Shown: positions 10,350 to 19,826 of the stretch, one piece after another
How the letters are laid out: the number at the start of each line of letters is the position of its first letter
Numbering within the stretch: the stretch's first letter is position 1
Origin: Chryseobacterium elymi
GTDB lineage: Bacteria > Bacteroidota > Bacteroidia > Flavobacteriales > Weeksellaceae
DNA: 64,000 bases
Direction of reading: 5' to 3'
NCBI RefSeq assembly: GCF_003385495.1
Contig: NZ_QNUH01000001.1
Span: 62,001 to 126,000, forward strand
Notes under the pieces: generated by a model
The model's database searches: none
What the model was told of the DNA's origin: nothing
What the model saw: the letters and a program-made list of their open reading frames with translations, nothing else
Position numbers and translations under genes: made by a program

Positions 10350-11213
10350 ATGAAAGGCATTATATTAGCCGGAGGATCCGGGACACGACTTTACCCTCTT
10401 ACCATTGCAGTAAGTAAACAGTTAATGCCTGTTTACGACAAACCAATGATCTATTACCCTCTTTCAACTTTGTTGCTGGCTGGGATTAAAGATATTCTGA
10501 TCATTACAACTCCTCATGACCAAGCAGGATTTATCAAACTTTTAGGTGATGGATCTCAGATAGGCTGTAATATAGAATATGTTGTACAGCCAAGCCCGGA
10601 CGGACTGGCACAGGCCTTTATTTTAGGTGATAAGTTTATTGGCAATGACCCTGTTGCATTGGTTTTAGGAGACAATATTTTCTATGGTTCTGAAATGGGC
10701 ACTTTGCTGAAGAACAAAACCAATCCGGATGGCGGAGTGGTTTTCGCCTATCATGTTTCTGATCCCGAAAGATACGGTGTTGTAGAATTTGATGATCATT
10801 TTAAAGCTGTTTCTATTGAGGAAAAACCTTTAAACCCGAAATCAAATTATGCAGTTCCCGGCTTATATTTCTACGACAACGAGGTAGTGGAGATCGCAAA
10901 AAACATTAAGCCTTCCGCAAGAGGGGAACTTGAAATTACGGATGTTAACAATGTTTATTTAAATAAAGGCAAACTTGAAGTAGGTGTTTTGGACAGAGGC
11001 ACCGCATGGCTTGACACCGGAACTTTTGATTCCCTGAATGACGCTTCTGAATTTGTAAGTGTTATTGAAAAAAGACAGGGTTTCAAAATAGGCTGTATTG
11101 AAGAAATTGCCTTCCGTAATAAATTTATCAACGAAGAAAAATTGCTTGAAACTGCTGAAAAATATGGCAAAAGCGGTTATGGCGAATACCTTAAGAAACT
11201 TGTAAGAAAATAA
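10350..11213 (+). CDS. rfbA: Glucose-1-phosphate thymidylyltransferase
   Basis: Makes dTDP-glucose from glucose-1-phosphate and dTTP. The 287 residues begin [16 protein letters not shown], the signature of the nucleotidyltransferase, and carry VLGDNIFYG and EKP motifs. A longer upstream reading frame overlaps rfbB out of phase, but the ATG at 10350 matches the family N-terminus and sits ten bases after the rfbB stop. Last gene before a terminator. Confidence 0.96.
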   Translation: MKGIILAGGSGTRLYPLTIAVSKQLMPVYDKPMIYYPLSTLLLAGIKDILIITTPHDQAGFIKLLGDGSQIGCNIEYVVQPSPDGLAQAFILGDKFIGNDPVALVLGDNIFYGSEMGTLLKNKTNPDGGVVFAYHVSDPERYGVVEFDDHFKAVSIEEKPLNPKSNYAVPGLYFYDNEVVEIAKNIKPSARGELEITDVNNVYLNKGKLEVGVLDRGTAWLDTGTFDSLNDASEFVSVIEKRQGFKIGCIEEIAFRNKFINEEKLLETAEKYGKSGYGEYLKKLVRK

Positions 11214-11237
11214 TATTATTAGATTCTGAATTTTAAC

Positions 11238-11267
11238 AACTATTGACTATAAAGCCAATAGTTTTTT
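11238..11267 (+). terminator. Terminator after rfbA
   Basis: AACTATTG and CAATAGTT form a stem that can extend inward (CT with AG), followed by TTTT. It lies 25 bases after the rfbA stop and separates ugd-rfbB-rfbA from fdtA-fdtB. Confidence 0.7.
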
Positions 11268-11377
11268 AATGGAATATTATCTTATGCTTTTCCTTAATCC
11301 AGAATAATTATTGATGTATTTTTTTATACATAATTACATAATATTAACAGGCTGTACTCCGATAGTAATTTTATAAT

Positions 11378-11385
11378 TAACTTTG
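11378..11385 (+). promoter_or_regulatory. -7 element upstream of fdtA
   Basis: TAACTTTG fits TAnnTTTG, 28 bases before the fdtA ATG and after the previous terminator. No -33 match is visible. Confidence 0.5.
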
Positions 11386-11412
11386 AGGGCTTAAAGAATT
11401 TTTATAACATTA

Positions 11413-11823
11413 ATGGAATACAATAAACCGCACATCATTACATTCGATAAAATAGGATCATCACATCTGGGCTATATTACCATAGCGGAGACTCAGAAAA
11501 ATATTCCTTTTGAGATAAAACGTGTCTACTGGACATATTATACACCTCATGATGTAACGAGAGGAGGGCATGCCCATAGGGCGTTGCAGCAGTTCATATT
11601 TGCTGTTTCAGGAACCATTACCTTTAATACTGAGGATAAAGATGGCCGTAAAGAAGTTTTTACTTTAGATCATCCTTCAAAAGGCTTATATATTCCCAAA
11701 CTCGTATGGCGAGACATTCAGTTTTCCCATAATGCAGTGCTACTATGTCTGGCTTCAGAAGTATATGATGAAGCAGATTACTTCAGAGATTATGAAGAAT
11801 TTAAAAAGACAACAGCTAAATAA
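11413..11823 (+). CDS. fdtA: dTDP-4-keto-6-deoxyglucose 3,4-ketoisomerase (FdtA/QdtA, WxcM-like cupin)
   Basis: Small cupin enzyme that moves the keto group of dTDP-4-keto-6-deoxyglucose from C4 to C3, the step before 3-amination. At 136 residues it has the family length. The cupin signature RGGHAHRALQQF includes H53 and H55, likely catalytic, and PKLVWRDIQF is typical. It is followed by a sugar aminotransferase, the usual FdtA-FdtB pairing. Whether the product has galacto (Fdt) or gluco (Qdt) configuration cannot be read by eye. The acetyltransferase FdtC that often joins the pair is not adjacent. Confidence 0.9.
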   Translation: MEYNKPHIITFDKIGSSHLGYITIAETQKNIPFEIKRVYWTYYTPHDVTRGGHAHRALQQFIFAVSGTITFNTEDKDGRKEVFTLDHPSKGLYIPKLVWRDIQFSHNAVLLCLASEVYDEADYFRDYEEFKKTTAK

Positions 11824-11945
11824 TATACGAAACCCAATATAGGAACGTATATATTAGTGAAAAAGCGATTACCTACTGCCCTTAGAATTTCTATGAAATA
11901 TACCCGGGAGGTGAGGCTTTGAAAATAAAAAAACGGTTACGAAAA

Positions 11946-13046
11946 ATGATTAACTTTTTAGATTTAAAAAAAATAAACCTTAAATATCAGGAGGAAATTG
12001 AAAATAAGCTTTTAAGTGTTTTCCGCAGCGGCTGGTATTTGCTGGGAAGCGAACTTAAAAATTTCGAGACTAATCTTGCCTCATATATCGGCTCAGAATA
12101 CGCTTTAGGAGTAGCCAACGGGCTGGATGCCCTGCGACTTATCTTCCGTGCCTATATTGAATTAGGCATTATGAAAGCCGGTGACGAAGTTCTCGTCCCT
12201 GCCAACACTTATATTGCTTCGGTTCTGGCTTTATCAGATAACGGACTTATACCGGTATTTGTAGAACCAGACATCAATACGTATAATATTGATATTTCAA
12301 AAATTGAAGAAAAAATAACACAGAAAACAAAAGCTATACTCATTGTTCATCTTCAGGGGAGAATTGTTTTTTCTGAAGAGCTGAAAAGTACCGCATCAAA
12401 GTACAATCTAAAGATCGTAGAAGATAATGCACAGGCGATAGGCGCAGAATGGAACGGTATTAAATCAGGAAACCTTGGAGATGCTGCGGGTTTCAGTTTT
12501 TATCCCGGAAAAAATCTTGGGGCTTTAGGTGATGCTGGAGCCGTAACTACGAATGACAAAGAATTATTCGAGGCTATACGTGCTATAGCCAACTATGGTT
12601 CAAACCAGAAGTATGTTAACATTTATAAGGGATTAAATTCCAGACTCGATGAAATTCAGGCCGCTGTTTTGGATGTGAAGCTGAAATATATCGGCCACGA
12701 AAACGGTACCCGAAGAGAAATCGCTAAAAGATTCATCTCTGAAATCAACAATCCTAAGATCATCCTTCCTGAAAATCCGGCTGACGAAAACGAGCATGTA
12801 TGGCATGTTTTTGTAATAAGAACAGAAAAAAGAGATGAGCTTCAGAGGTATCTTACGGAAAAAGGCATCAGCACTATTATTCACTATCCTATTCCACCTC
12901 ACAAGCAGGAAGCATATAAAGAGTACGGTCATTTCTCATTTCCCATTACGGAGAAAATGCATGATGAAGTATTAAGCCTTCCGATTTCTTCTGTTTTGGA
13001 AGAGGAAGAGATCCAGACTATTATAAAAGCTGTTAACGCTTTCTAA
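11946..13046 (+). CDS. fdtB: dTDP-3-amino-3,6-dideoxyhexose transaminase (DegT/DnrJ/EryC1 family)
   Basis: PLP enzyme that aminates the 3-keto sugar made by FdtA, giving dTDP-3-amino-3,6-dideoxyhexose. The 366 residues start [11 protein letters not shown] as in relatives. PLP-binding features are [12 protein letters not shown] and the Schiff-base lysine K189 in [16 protein letters not shown] at 11919, preceded by a GGAGGTGA sequence, would add nine residues; the ATG is preferred because it matches the family and because flavobacteria rarely use Shine-Dalgarno pairing. The 122 bases between fdtA and this gene show no convincing gene. Confidence 0.9.
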   Translation: MINFLDLKKINLKYQEEIENKLLSVFRSGWYLLGSELKNFETNLASYIGSEYALGVANGLDALRLIFRAYIELGIMKAGDEVLVPANTYIASVLALSDNGLIPVFVEPDINTYNIDISKIEEKITQKTKAILIVHLQGRIVFSEELKSTASKYNLKIVEDNAQAIGAEWNGIKSGNLGDAAGFSFYPGKNLGALGDAGAVTTNDKELFEAIRAIANYGSNQKYVNIYKGLNSRLDEIQAAVLDVKLKYIGHENGTRREIAKRFISEINNPKIILPENPADENEHVWHVFVIRTEKRDELQRYLTEKGISTIIHYPIPPHKQEAYKEYGHFSFPITEKMHDEVLSLPISSVLEEEEIQTIIKAVNAF

Positions 13047-13166
13047 ACTAAACTAAACTAAAGAAATTAACTATAATTAGCTTCAAATCTATTTTAGGTA
13101 AAAAACTTTTCAATGAATATTCTAAACGATTCGTCAACAAATAAGATTCTTATTATAAATTTCAAG

Positions 13167-13196
13167 AACTATTAGCTTTATGGCTAATAGTTTTTT
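13167..13196 (+). terminator. Terminator after fdtB
   Basis: Perfect 10-bp stem AACTATTAGC/GCTAATAGTT with a 6-base loop, followed by TTTT. It ends the fdtA-fdtB unit about 120 bases after the fdtB stop. Confidence 0.85.
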
Positions 13197-13293
13197 GTTC
13201 ATAATAACAAATATTAATATATTAGTTGTTGGTTTCGGATTTATGTGAATAATTATTCACTAATTGAAAATGCTAAATAAGAATTAAATATTT

Positions 13294-13301
13294 TAAATTT
13301 G
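13294..13301 (+). promoter_or_regulatory. -7 element of the large glycan operon
   Basis: TAAATTTG fits TAnnTTTG, 15 bases before the wzm ATG and after a strong terminator. It would launch transcription of the 13.3-36.0 kb gene run. A TTG that could extend wzm lies inside this element, which supports the ATG start. Confidence 0.6.
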
Positions 13302-13316
13302 CAAAAACTTACACAA

Positions 13317-14162
13317 ATGAATGAACCACAGCAGAAGTGGACAGAAACGATTGATGCCGATCATTCTTTATTTGACCTAAAACTTAAAGAGGTCTGGAGA
13401 TATAAAGATCTGGTCTATATGTTTGTTAAAAGAGACTTTGTTTCCAGCTTTAAACAAACTGTACTGGGCCCGGTCTGGTTTTTTATTAACCCTATTTTGA
13501 CCACGATAGTATATTTGGTTATTTTCGGCAGAATAGCCAAGCTTCCTACGGATGGGCCTCCTCTCCTATTTTACCTTGCAGGGGTTACCCTTTGGAATTA
13601 TTTTTCAACCTCACTTATTGCAACGTCTAATACATTTGCCGGGAATGCTGGTATTTTTGGAAAAGTTTATTTCCCAAGACTTGTCACTCCTTTATCAATC
13701 GTACTATCCAATTTGATGCGCTTTGGAGTACAATTCCTTTTATTCATCTTGGTCTGGATATATTACTTCACAAAAGGAGAAGTCCATCCCAACATCTGGG
13801 TTCTTGCCACACCATTCCTTATAGTCCTGATGGCTTTTTTCGCTTTAGGGGTCGGAATGATTTTTTCTTCACTTACTACCAAATATAAAGACCTCAGCAT
13901 GTTGTTGGGCTTCGGAATAAGTCTGTATATGTACACAACTCCGGTAATTTATCCGGTATCTGCATTACAGGGTGTTTTCAGAAAGCTGGCTTACTATAAT
14001 CCGCTGACGGGCATTTTTGAATGTTTTAAATACGCATGGATCGGTACCGGAGATTTTTCACCTGCAATGCTGGGAATCAGCTCAGCGATCATTTTGATCC
14101 TTCTGATGATAGGCGTTGTTGTTTTCAATAAGGTTGAAAAGACTTTCATGGACACTGTTTAG
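13317..14162 (+). CDS. wzm: Polysaccharide ABC transporter permease (Wzm type)
   Basis: Inner-membrane half of an ABC-2 exporter for lipid-linked O-antigen or capsule. The 281 residues contain about six membrane spans and the family signature FKQTVLGPVWFFINP near residue 50, followed by YNPLTGIFECFKYAWIG late in the protein. The ATP-binding partner follows after 37 bases. Its presence, and the absence of a recognisable Wzx/Wzy pair in the window, points to ABC-dependent export. Confidence 0.95.
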   Translation: MNEPQQKWTETIDADHSLFDLKLKEVWRYKDLVYMFVKRDFVSSFKQTVLGPVWFFINPILTTIVYLVIFGRIAKLPTDGPPLLFYLAGVTLWNYFSTSLIATSNTFAGNAGIFGKVYFPRLVTPLSIVLSNLMRFGVQFLLFILVWIYYFTKGEVHPNIWVLATPFLIVLMAFFALGVGMIFSSLTTKYKDLSMLLGFGISLYMYTTPVIYPVSALQGVFRKLAYYNPLTGIFECFKYAWIGTGDFSPAMLGISSAIILILLMIGVVVFNKVEKTFMDTV

Positions 14163-14199
14163 GAACCATCTTTTATTAATTTTAAATTCCAATTAAACT

Positions 14200-15435
14200 A
14201 TGCTGGCTTTAAAAGCAGAAAATATATCAAAACAATACCGTCTCGGACAAGTGGGAACTGGTACGCTTTCTCACGACCTGAACAGGTTTTGGCACAAAGT
14301 AAGAGGTAAGGAAGATCCGTATTTAAAAATCGGGGAAGCCAACGACAGAACAACAAAAGGAGATTCTGAATATGTATGGTCACTCCGTGATATCGATTTT
14401 GAAATTGAGCAAGGAAGTGCTGTAGGAATCATCGGCAGAAACGGAGCGGGAAAATCTACCCTGCTGAAAATTTTAAGTAAAGTAACCAAACCTACCACCG
14501 GAAAAATATATACCAACGGCAGAATTGCTTCTTTACTGGAAGTAGGTACAGGTTTTCACCCTGAAATGACGGGGCGTGAAAATGTCTTTCTCAACGGGGC
14601 GATACTCGGAATGACCCGAAAAGAAATCGCAAGAAAATTTGATGAGATTGTAGCCTTTTCAGGAGTGGAAAGGTATATAGATACTCCGGTAAAAAGATAT
14701 TCTTCCGGAATGTATGTGCGTCTTGCATTTGCAGTCGCCGCACACCTTGAATCTGAAATACTGATCGTTGACGAGGTTTTAGCTGTAGGAGATGCCGATT
14801 TTCAGAAAAAATGCATTGGAAAAATGGGTGACGTTACCAAAGGAGAAGGAAGAACCATTTTATTTGTGAGCCATAATATGGCTGCCGTAAAACAATTGTG
14901 CAATACTGGTATCCTACTGAAAAACGGTAAGGTTACAGACCAGGGAGGCATAAATAAAGTCATGGAAAATTATATCATCCATGAATTATCCCCAAATTCT
15001 GAATTTAAGTATATTGAAGACCTCAGTAAAAAAGCTCAGATTCATAATGTCAAGATTTTCAATAATAGGAATATTGAGACCATGGAGTTCAGCCATACCG
15101 ATGATATCAACATCAATATAGACTATGTCAACAGAAGCGTTGATAAGGGGGTACGCATCAATATTGCCATTTTAGATAAATTTGAAAATGTTATTTTTAT
15201 TACAAGAAAAACATTTGATGACATGCATGAGAACAGCCTGTCTATACAGATTGAAGGCAATAAGCTTATTCCTAACACCTATATACTTTCTGTGGCATTA
15301 GATACTCCGGGAGTCGAGCTTTATGATTATATAAAGGGAGGCGTACAGATCAATATCGTTGAAACAGGGCATGAAAACTTTCTTACAGGAGATACGGATA
15401 ATGGCATTATTCACCCCCCTGTCATATGGATGTAA
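14200..15435 (+). CDS. wzt: Polysaccharide ABC transporter ATP-binding protein with C-terminal glycan-binding domain (Wzt type)
   Basis: ATPase of the O-antigen/capsule exporter. Walker A is GRNGAGKST (79-87), the signature is RYSSGMYVRLAF (167-178) and Walker B is ILIVDEVLA with D191-E192. Residues of about 245-411 form an extra C-terminal domain like Wzt_C, which in E. coli O8/O9a recognises the terminal modification of the finished chain. That suggests this glycan also carries an end cap or specific residue read before export. Pairs with the preceding Wzm. Confidence 0.95.
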   Translation: MLALKAENISKQYRLGQVGTGTLSHDLNRFWHKVRGKEDPYLKIGEANDRTTKGDSEYVWSLRDIDFEIEQGSAVGIIGRNGAGKSTLLKILSKVTKPTTGKIYTNGRIASLLEVGTGFHPEMTGRENVFLNGAILGMTRKEIARKFDEIVAFSGVERYIDTPVKRYSSGMYVRLAFAVAAHLESEILIVDEVLAVGDADFQKKCIGKMGDVTKGEGRTILFVSHNMAAVKQLCNTGILLKNGKVTDQGGINKVMENYIIHELSPNSEFKYIEDLSKKAQIHNVKIFNNRNIETMEFSHTDDININIDYVNRSVDKGVRINIAILDKFENVIFITRKTFDDMHENSLSIQIEGNKLIPNTYILSVALDTPGVELYDYIKGGVQINIVETGHENFLTGDTDNGIIHPPVIWM

Positions 15436-15442
15436 GTAAATT

Positions 15443-16780
15443 ATGAAAAAGATATTAGTTTTATCTACAGGTGATGTAAACGGAGCCTATGAAGCCATGT
15501 ATAAAGTGGCTCATATTTTAAAAAATATGGGACATGAAGTAGTGATGTGCGTAAAGAATAAAACGAAAGCTGATGATTTTATAAAGCCTTATATTCATAT
15601 ACAGCATTCTCCTGTTACTAAAAACCTGTCTTTAACAGAGAGGGTAATACGGAAAATAAAAGCAAAATTAACACAGCCTCAACCTCAGACTGCAGTAAAA
15701 AAAGTCTTGACAACGGACAGTAAGTATTCTTTTTTAAGCAAAGATGAAATTACAGAGCATATCAATGTAGACAGCCTGTTAAAATCCGTGGGATTTATTC
15801 CGGATTATATTTTTACCGGTATGACCATTGATTTTCTTAACAGTACGGATCTTTTCAACATTCAAAAAGCCACGCAAGCCAAGGTATACAATATCACGGT
15901 GGATATGAATCATTTCACAGGAGGATGTCATTTTTCCTGGGGATGCGAAGGCTATATGAACATTTGTGATAACTGCCCGGCAATTCCCGATGAGTCTCAA
16001 AAAAATGTAGCCAAGGATAATCTTGAAAGGAAATATCAAAATGCTCAAAAAGCTTCTTTTCAAATTATTGCAGGATCTGGTTTAACGCTGGAACAGGCAA
16101 AGAAATCAAAAATATACAGGGAACAGGAGACTATCTACAATATCAACAGCCTGATAGATACTACTCTTCTCAACGATAAGAACAAAAGTATCGCAAAAAA
16201 GATTTTTTCTTTAGAAGAAGAAAATTTTTATATCCTCACCGGAGCGCAGAATATGGAAGATCCGAGGAAAGGTTTTAAATATCTTATTGAAGCTTTAGAA
16301 ATACTGGATCAGCAGCTTCCGGAAGATTTGAAAAAGAAAATAAATCTTTTAGTTGTTTCCAACAGTATAAATAAGGAATTTGACAGGGTTACTTTTAAGA
16401 AGCAGAAAATAGACTATATCAAGGACTACAGACTGTTATCATTATTATATCAGGCGACGGACGTTTTTGTCAACTCTTCTATTGAGGATTCCGGCCCAAT
16501 GATGGTTTCGGAAGCTTTAGCCTGTGGAACTCCCGTTGTAGGATTCGATACAGGAGTACTAACCAATATGGTTATAGATGATTACAACGGATATAAAATC
16601 CCTATGAAAGACAGCCTTCAGCTGGCAGAAGGGATCAAAAAAATATTCGAGCTGGATAAAAACCAATATGCAGTGTTCTCAAAAAACGCTGTACAACAGG
16701 TTCAGGAATTTTCCTCGTATGAATATGCGGAAGAAATTTTCACCAAAATTTTAGAGCAGGATGATCAAAAGACTTTATAA
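15443..16780 (+). CDS. Glycosyltransferase family 4
   Basis: Cytoplasmic GT-B glycosyltransferase of 445 residues. The C-terminal donor-binding part has NSSIEDSGPMMVSEALACGTP, the family E-x7-E region. The N-terminal half has a cysteine-rich segment, TGGCHFSWGCEGY followed by CDNCP, found in a subset of GT4 proteins and possibly structural or metal-binding. It lies seven bases after wzt and overlaps the next gene by 20 bases, so it is cotranscribed with the exporter. Donor and acceptor cannot be told. Confidence 0.88.
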   Translation: MKKILVLSTGDVNGAYEAMYKVAHILKNMGHEVVMCVKNKTKADDFIKPYIHIQHSPVTKNLSLTERVIRKIKAKLTQPQPQTAVKKVLTTDSKYSFLSKDEITEHINVDSLLKSVGFIPDYIFTGMTIDFLNSTDLFNIQKATQAKVYNITVDMNHFTGGCHFSWGCEGYMNICDNCPAIPDESQKNVAKDNLERKYQNAQKASFQIIAGSGLTLEQAKKSKIYREQETIYNINSLIDTTLLNDKNKSIAKKIFSLEEENFYILTGAQNMEDPRKGFKYLIEALEILDQQLPEDLKKKINLLVVSNSINKEFDRVTFKKQKIDYIKDYRLLSLLYQATDVFVNSSIEDSGPMMVSEALACGTPVVGFDTGVLTNMVIDDYNGYKIPMKDSLQLAEGIKKIFELDKNQYAVFSKNAVQQVQEFSSYEYAEEIFTKILEQDDQKTL

Positions 16781-18614
16781 TAAAAAAATTTCCGGGCTTG
16801 GCCTTTCCATTTTCAGAATTGCCTACACATTGGTGTTATTCTGTGAAGTTGGTCAGCTCAATTATTTCAAACATCTGATCTTTGATAAGATTCCATTTTT
16901 AGATCCCGCGGAAATCGACTTTGGAATTCCTATAAAAATATGGATGATTGCCCTCATTTTTATAATGCTGGGACTCTTTACAAGACTGGCAACCATTGTC
17001 AGCTATCTGATGACCGTTATTCTTATTGGTAGTATCAATAGTTATGAATATCATATGTTTTATGCCTATCTTGGAATGAACTTTCTCCTGATATTTTTGC
17101 CTATATCCCGAAACCTCTCTTTAGACAGGCTTCTGCTGAAGTATAAATATTCCAATACCAGGTTCCAGTACAGCCCTCCTGAAAAAGTAAGTGTTTTATC
17201 TTACCTTATTCCTGTTTTTGTTGGGATGGCTTTTGTATATTTTGATTCCATATTTTATAAATTTACATCCTCATACTGGACCACAGGCTTGGGTATGTGG
17301 TATCCTACCAGCATCCCTTTTACCAACTATATTTCTATTCCCAATATACTGGACCAGAAATATCTGATGCTTTTCCTGGGATATCTAACTATGGTTTTTG
17401 AATTGGTTTTCATTTTTACTTTTTTCAGAAAAAAATGGAGGGTTCCTCTACTGGTCATCGGATTAGGCTTACATTTGGGTATACTGATCTGCTATCCTAT
17501 TCCGTGGTTCGGATTAGGGATGTGCGCCATTTACCTGTTGATGGTTCCTGTTTCCTGGTGGGAAAAATTATTTAAAACCTCTGAAAAACCTGCAAAGCTT
17601 ACCTTTTATTATGACGGTGAGTGCCCTTTGTGCAACCGTACCAAAATTACTATCCAACATTTTGATATTGCAAAAAGCATTGATTTCAAAACAGTACAGT
17701 ATTACGCAGAACAAAATGATTTATTGAAGAATATCCCTACAGATATACTTCTGGACGATATTCATTCTGTACGAGACGGAAAAGTGTATAAAGGACTGGA
17801 TACCTATATTCAGGTTTTCAATGCCATTACTTACTTAAGGCCGTTAAGCTGGATCTTACGCATTCCTGGAATTTATCATACAGGAAAAGCAGTCTATCAG
17901 TATGTGGCCCAAAACAGAAATACAGAGCGCTGTACGGAAGAAAACTGTGGCTATACACCGCCGGTAATTCCTCTTGACGAAGATAAGTTGAAAATCCTTC
18001 AGCATTACACCCTTGAAGATCTCAAGATATCCCTCATCAAAATAAGCCTGTCCATCATCATATTGCTACAAGTAATCGTTTCATATAATTCGATACAAAA
18101 AAAGGGAGGTTTTGAAAACACTTCACTGGGAAAACAAATGAGTAAAATCTCAGATGCAGTAGAAAAGCCATCGAAAACCTATCTGGGAATTACCCATCAT
18201 GCTGTTTTTATGGATTATCATTTTAGTCAATACAATCATATTATTTCTGTTGTTTACGTTGATAAAACAGGCCGGGAAGTTTGGCTTCCCATTATCGATA
18301 AGGATGGTACCGCCGGAGATTATCTCTATGGCCCAACATGGATCAAATGGTCTTTCCGCACTACGGATAACATCATTAACCAGGAAAATCTAAAAAAGGG
18401 AATTCGGGATTTTACAGCATTTTGGGCTAGTATGAATGGAGTAAGCCTGAAAGATGCTACATTTATAATCAAAGTAAAAAAGATTGATACCCCTCACGAT
18501 TGGGAAAAAGGTTTTCTAAAGAGACAAATGGAAAAGCCTTGGATGGACGTAGGAACTGCCACCTGGCAAGATAAAGAATATTCTATTGACATTCCGGAAA
18601 TTGAAAGTTTATAA
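16761..18614 (+). CDS. Membrane protein fusing an HTTM-like domain to a DCC-type thiol oxidoreductase domain
   Basis: 617-residue protein. Residues of about 1-270 are strongly hydrophobic with several spans and resemble the HTTM domain of the vitamin K-dependent gamma-carboxylase group. Residues of about 279-385 form a DCC (DUF393) domain with the motif YDGECPLCN, cysteines C288 and C291 and aspartate D285. A further membrane span near 425-445 and about 170 residues of unrecognised C-terminal sequence follow. It overlaps the upstream GT4 gene by 20 bases, so it belongs to the exporter operon. Its role in glycan work is unknown; redox or membrane-lipid chemistry is possible but unproven. Confidence 0.8.
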   Translation: MIKRLYNKKISGLGLSIFRIAYTLVLFCEVGQLNYFKHLIFDKIPFLDPAEIDFGIPIKIWMIALIFIMLGLFTRLATIVSYLMTVILIGSINSYEYHMFYAYLGMNFLLIFLPISRNLSLDRLLLKYKYSNTRFQYSPPEKVSVLSYLIPVFVGMAFVYFDSIFYKFTSSYWTTGLGMWYPTSIPFTNYISIPNILDQKYLMLFLGYLTMVFELVFIFTFFRKKWRVPLLVIGLGLHLGILICYPIPWFGLGMCAIYLLMVPVSWWEKLFKTSEKPAKLTFYYDGECPLCNRTKITIQHFDIAKSIDFKTVQYYAEQNDLLKNIPTDILLDDIHSVRDGKVYKGLDTYIQVFNAITYLRPLSWILRIPGIYHTGKAVYQYVAQNRNTERCTEENCGYTPPVIPLDEDKLKILQHYTLEDLKISLIKISLSIIILLQVIVSYNSIQKKGGFENTSLGKQMSKISDAVEKPSKTYLGITHHAVFMDYHFSQYNHIISVVYVDKTGREVWLPIIDKDGTAGDYLYGPTWIKWSFRTTDNIINQENLKKGIRDFTAFWASMNGVSLKDATFIIKVKKIDTPHDWEKGFLKRQMEKPWMDVGTATWQDKEYSIDIPEIESL

Positions 18615-18651
18615 CATTCACTAAAAATATTATCCTCATTTTAAATAAACA

Positions 18652-19776
18652 ATGAAAAAGATTGCAATATTAGGAGCCAGCTACTTACAGCTACCTCTTG
18701 TTCAAAAAGCAAAAGAGAACGGACTGGAAATTCATTGTTTTGCATGGGACGATGGCAAGGCTATTTGTAAAGATATTGCCGATTATTTTTATGACGTTTC
18801 TGTTTTAGAAAAAGATATTATTCTTGAAGAATGTAGAAAAATAGGAATACACGGCATTCTTACTATAGCTACGGACATCTGTATTCCCACTATAGCTTAT
18901 GTAGCAGGCAATTTGGGACTGGTGGGGAACAGCATTGAATGTTCATTACTTACTACCAATAAATCCTTAATGAGAAAATGCTTTAAAGAAAATAATATAG
19001 AATCTCCCCAATCTATTACAGTTTCTGAATTTAATATAAAAGACTTTGAATCATTCACTTATCCTATCATTGTAAAACCCTCTGACAGATCCGGAAGCTT
19101 AGGTGTGATAAAAGCAGCTTCACCAGAAGAATGTGAAAAGGCAATAGAAAATGCGGTACACGTTTCCTTTTCTAAAACCTGTGTAGCAGAAGAGTTTATC
19201 AAAGGAAAAGAAGTAAGTGTAGAAACAATTAGTTACAAAGGTGAGCACCTTATTATTACCATAACTGATAAAGAAATAACAAAAGAGCCCTATTTTGTGG
19301 AGCTGGCACATCACCAGCCAAGTTCACTTTCTGAAGAAATCAAAAATAGAATCTATGAGATCAGTTACCATATCCTGAATGCAACAAAGGTCCAAAACGG
19401 AGCTTCCCATATAGAACTTATGATTACTGGAGAAGGAAAAATTTACCCTATAGAAATCGGAAGCCGTATGGGGGGTGATTTTATTGGTTCTGATCTCGTT
19501 CAGTTATCTACTGAATTTGATTATTTGCAGGCCGTACTGGATATAGCATTAGACCAGTATATTTTGCCTGAAAGCATACAGTCAATTGCTTATTCCGGTG
19601 TTTACTTTTTATCAGAAGAAACAGCATTTCTTCTTCCTGTTATCACCAGTGATAAAGAAGAAAGTTATATTGTCAAAAAAGAGCTCTTATCAGATAATCT
19701 TAAACCCGCACACTCCAGTAATGACAGATCTGGTTATATGATTTACAAATCCGACCGTAAAATAATTTTAGGATAA
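18652..19776 (+). CDS. ATP-grasp domain ligase
   Basis: 374-residue ATP-grasp protein, expected to join a carboxylate to an amine or similar nucleophile through an acyl-phosphate. An N-terminal Rossmann-like part begins KKIAILGASYLQLPLV. The ATP-binding part includes PIIVKPSDRSGSLGV and VAEEFIKGKEVSVE, and the metal/ATP end is IYPIEIGSRMGGDF. It resembles carbamoyl-phosphate synthase-like or PurK-like ligases. Directly followed by a NeuD-like acyltransferase, a pairing suggesting attachment of an amino acid or other acyl group to an amino sugar. The substrate is inferred only. Confidence 0.85.
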   Translation: MKKIAILGASYLQLPLVQKAKENGLEIHCFAWDDGKAICKDIADYFYDVSVLEKDIILEECRKIGIHGILTIATDICIPTIAYVAGNLGLVGNSIECSLLTTNKSLMRKCFKENNIESPQSITVSEFNIKDFESFTYPIIVKPSDRSGSLGVIKAASPEECEKAIENAVHVSFSKTCVAEEFIKGKEVSVETISYKGEHLIITITDKEITKEPYFVELAHHQPSSLSEEIKNRIYEISYHILNATKVQNGASHIELMITGEGKIYPIEIGSRMGGDFIGSDLVQLSTEFDYLQAVLDIALDQYILPESIQSIAYSGVYFLSEETAFLLPVITSDKEESYIVKKELLSDNLKPAHSSNDRSGYMIYKSDRKIILG

Positions 19777-19826
19777 AAATTGATGTAACTTTATCAATAA
19801 AGCACAGAATAATTTTATAAAAAGTA

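Noticed and set aside
11893..11922. Nine-codon ORF before fdtB
   Set aside because: Too short, no features, and likely a chance reading frame.
13047..13166. Search for a small gene between fdtB and the exporter operon
   Set aside because: Only the terminator, AT-rich DNA and a -7 element were found.
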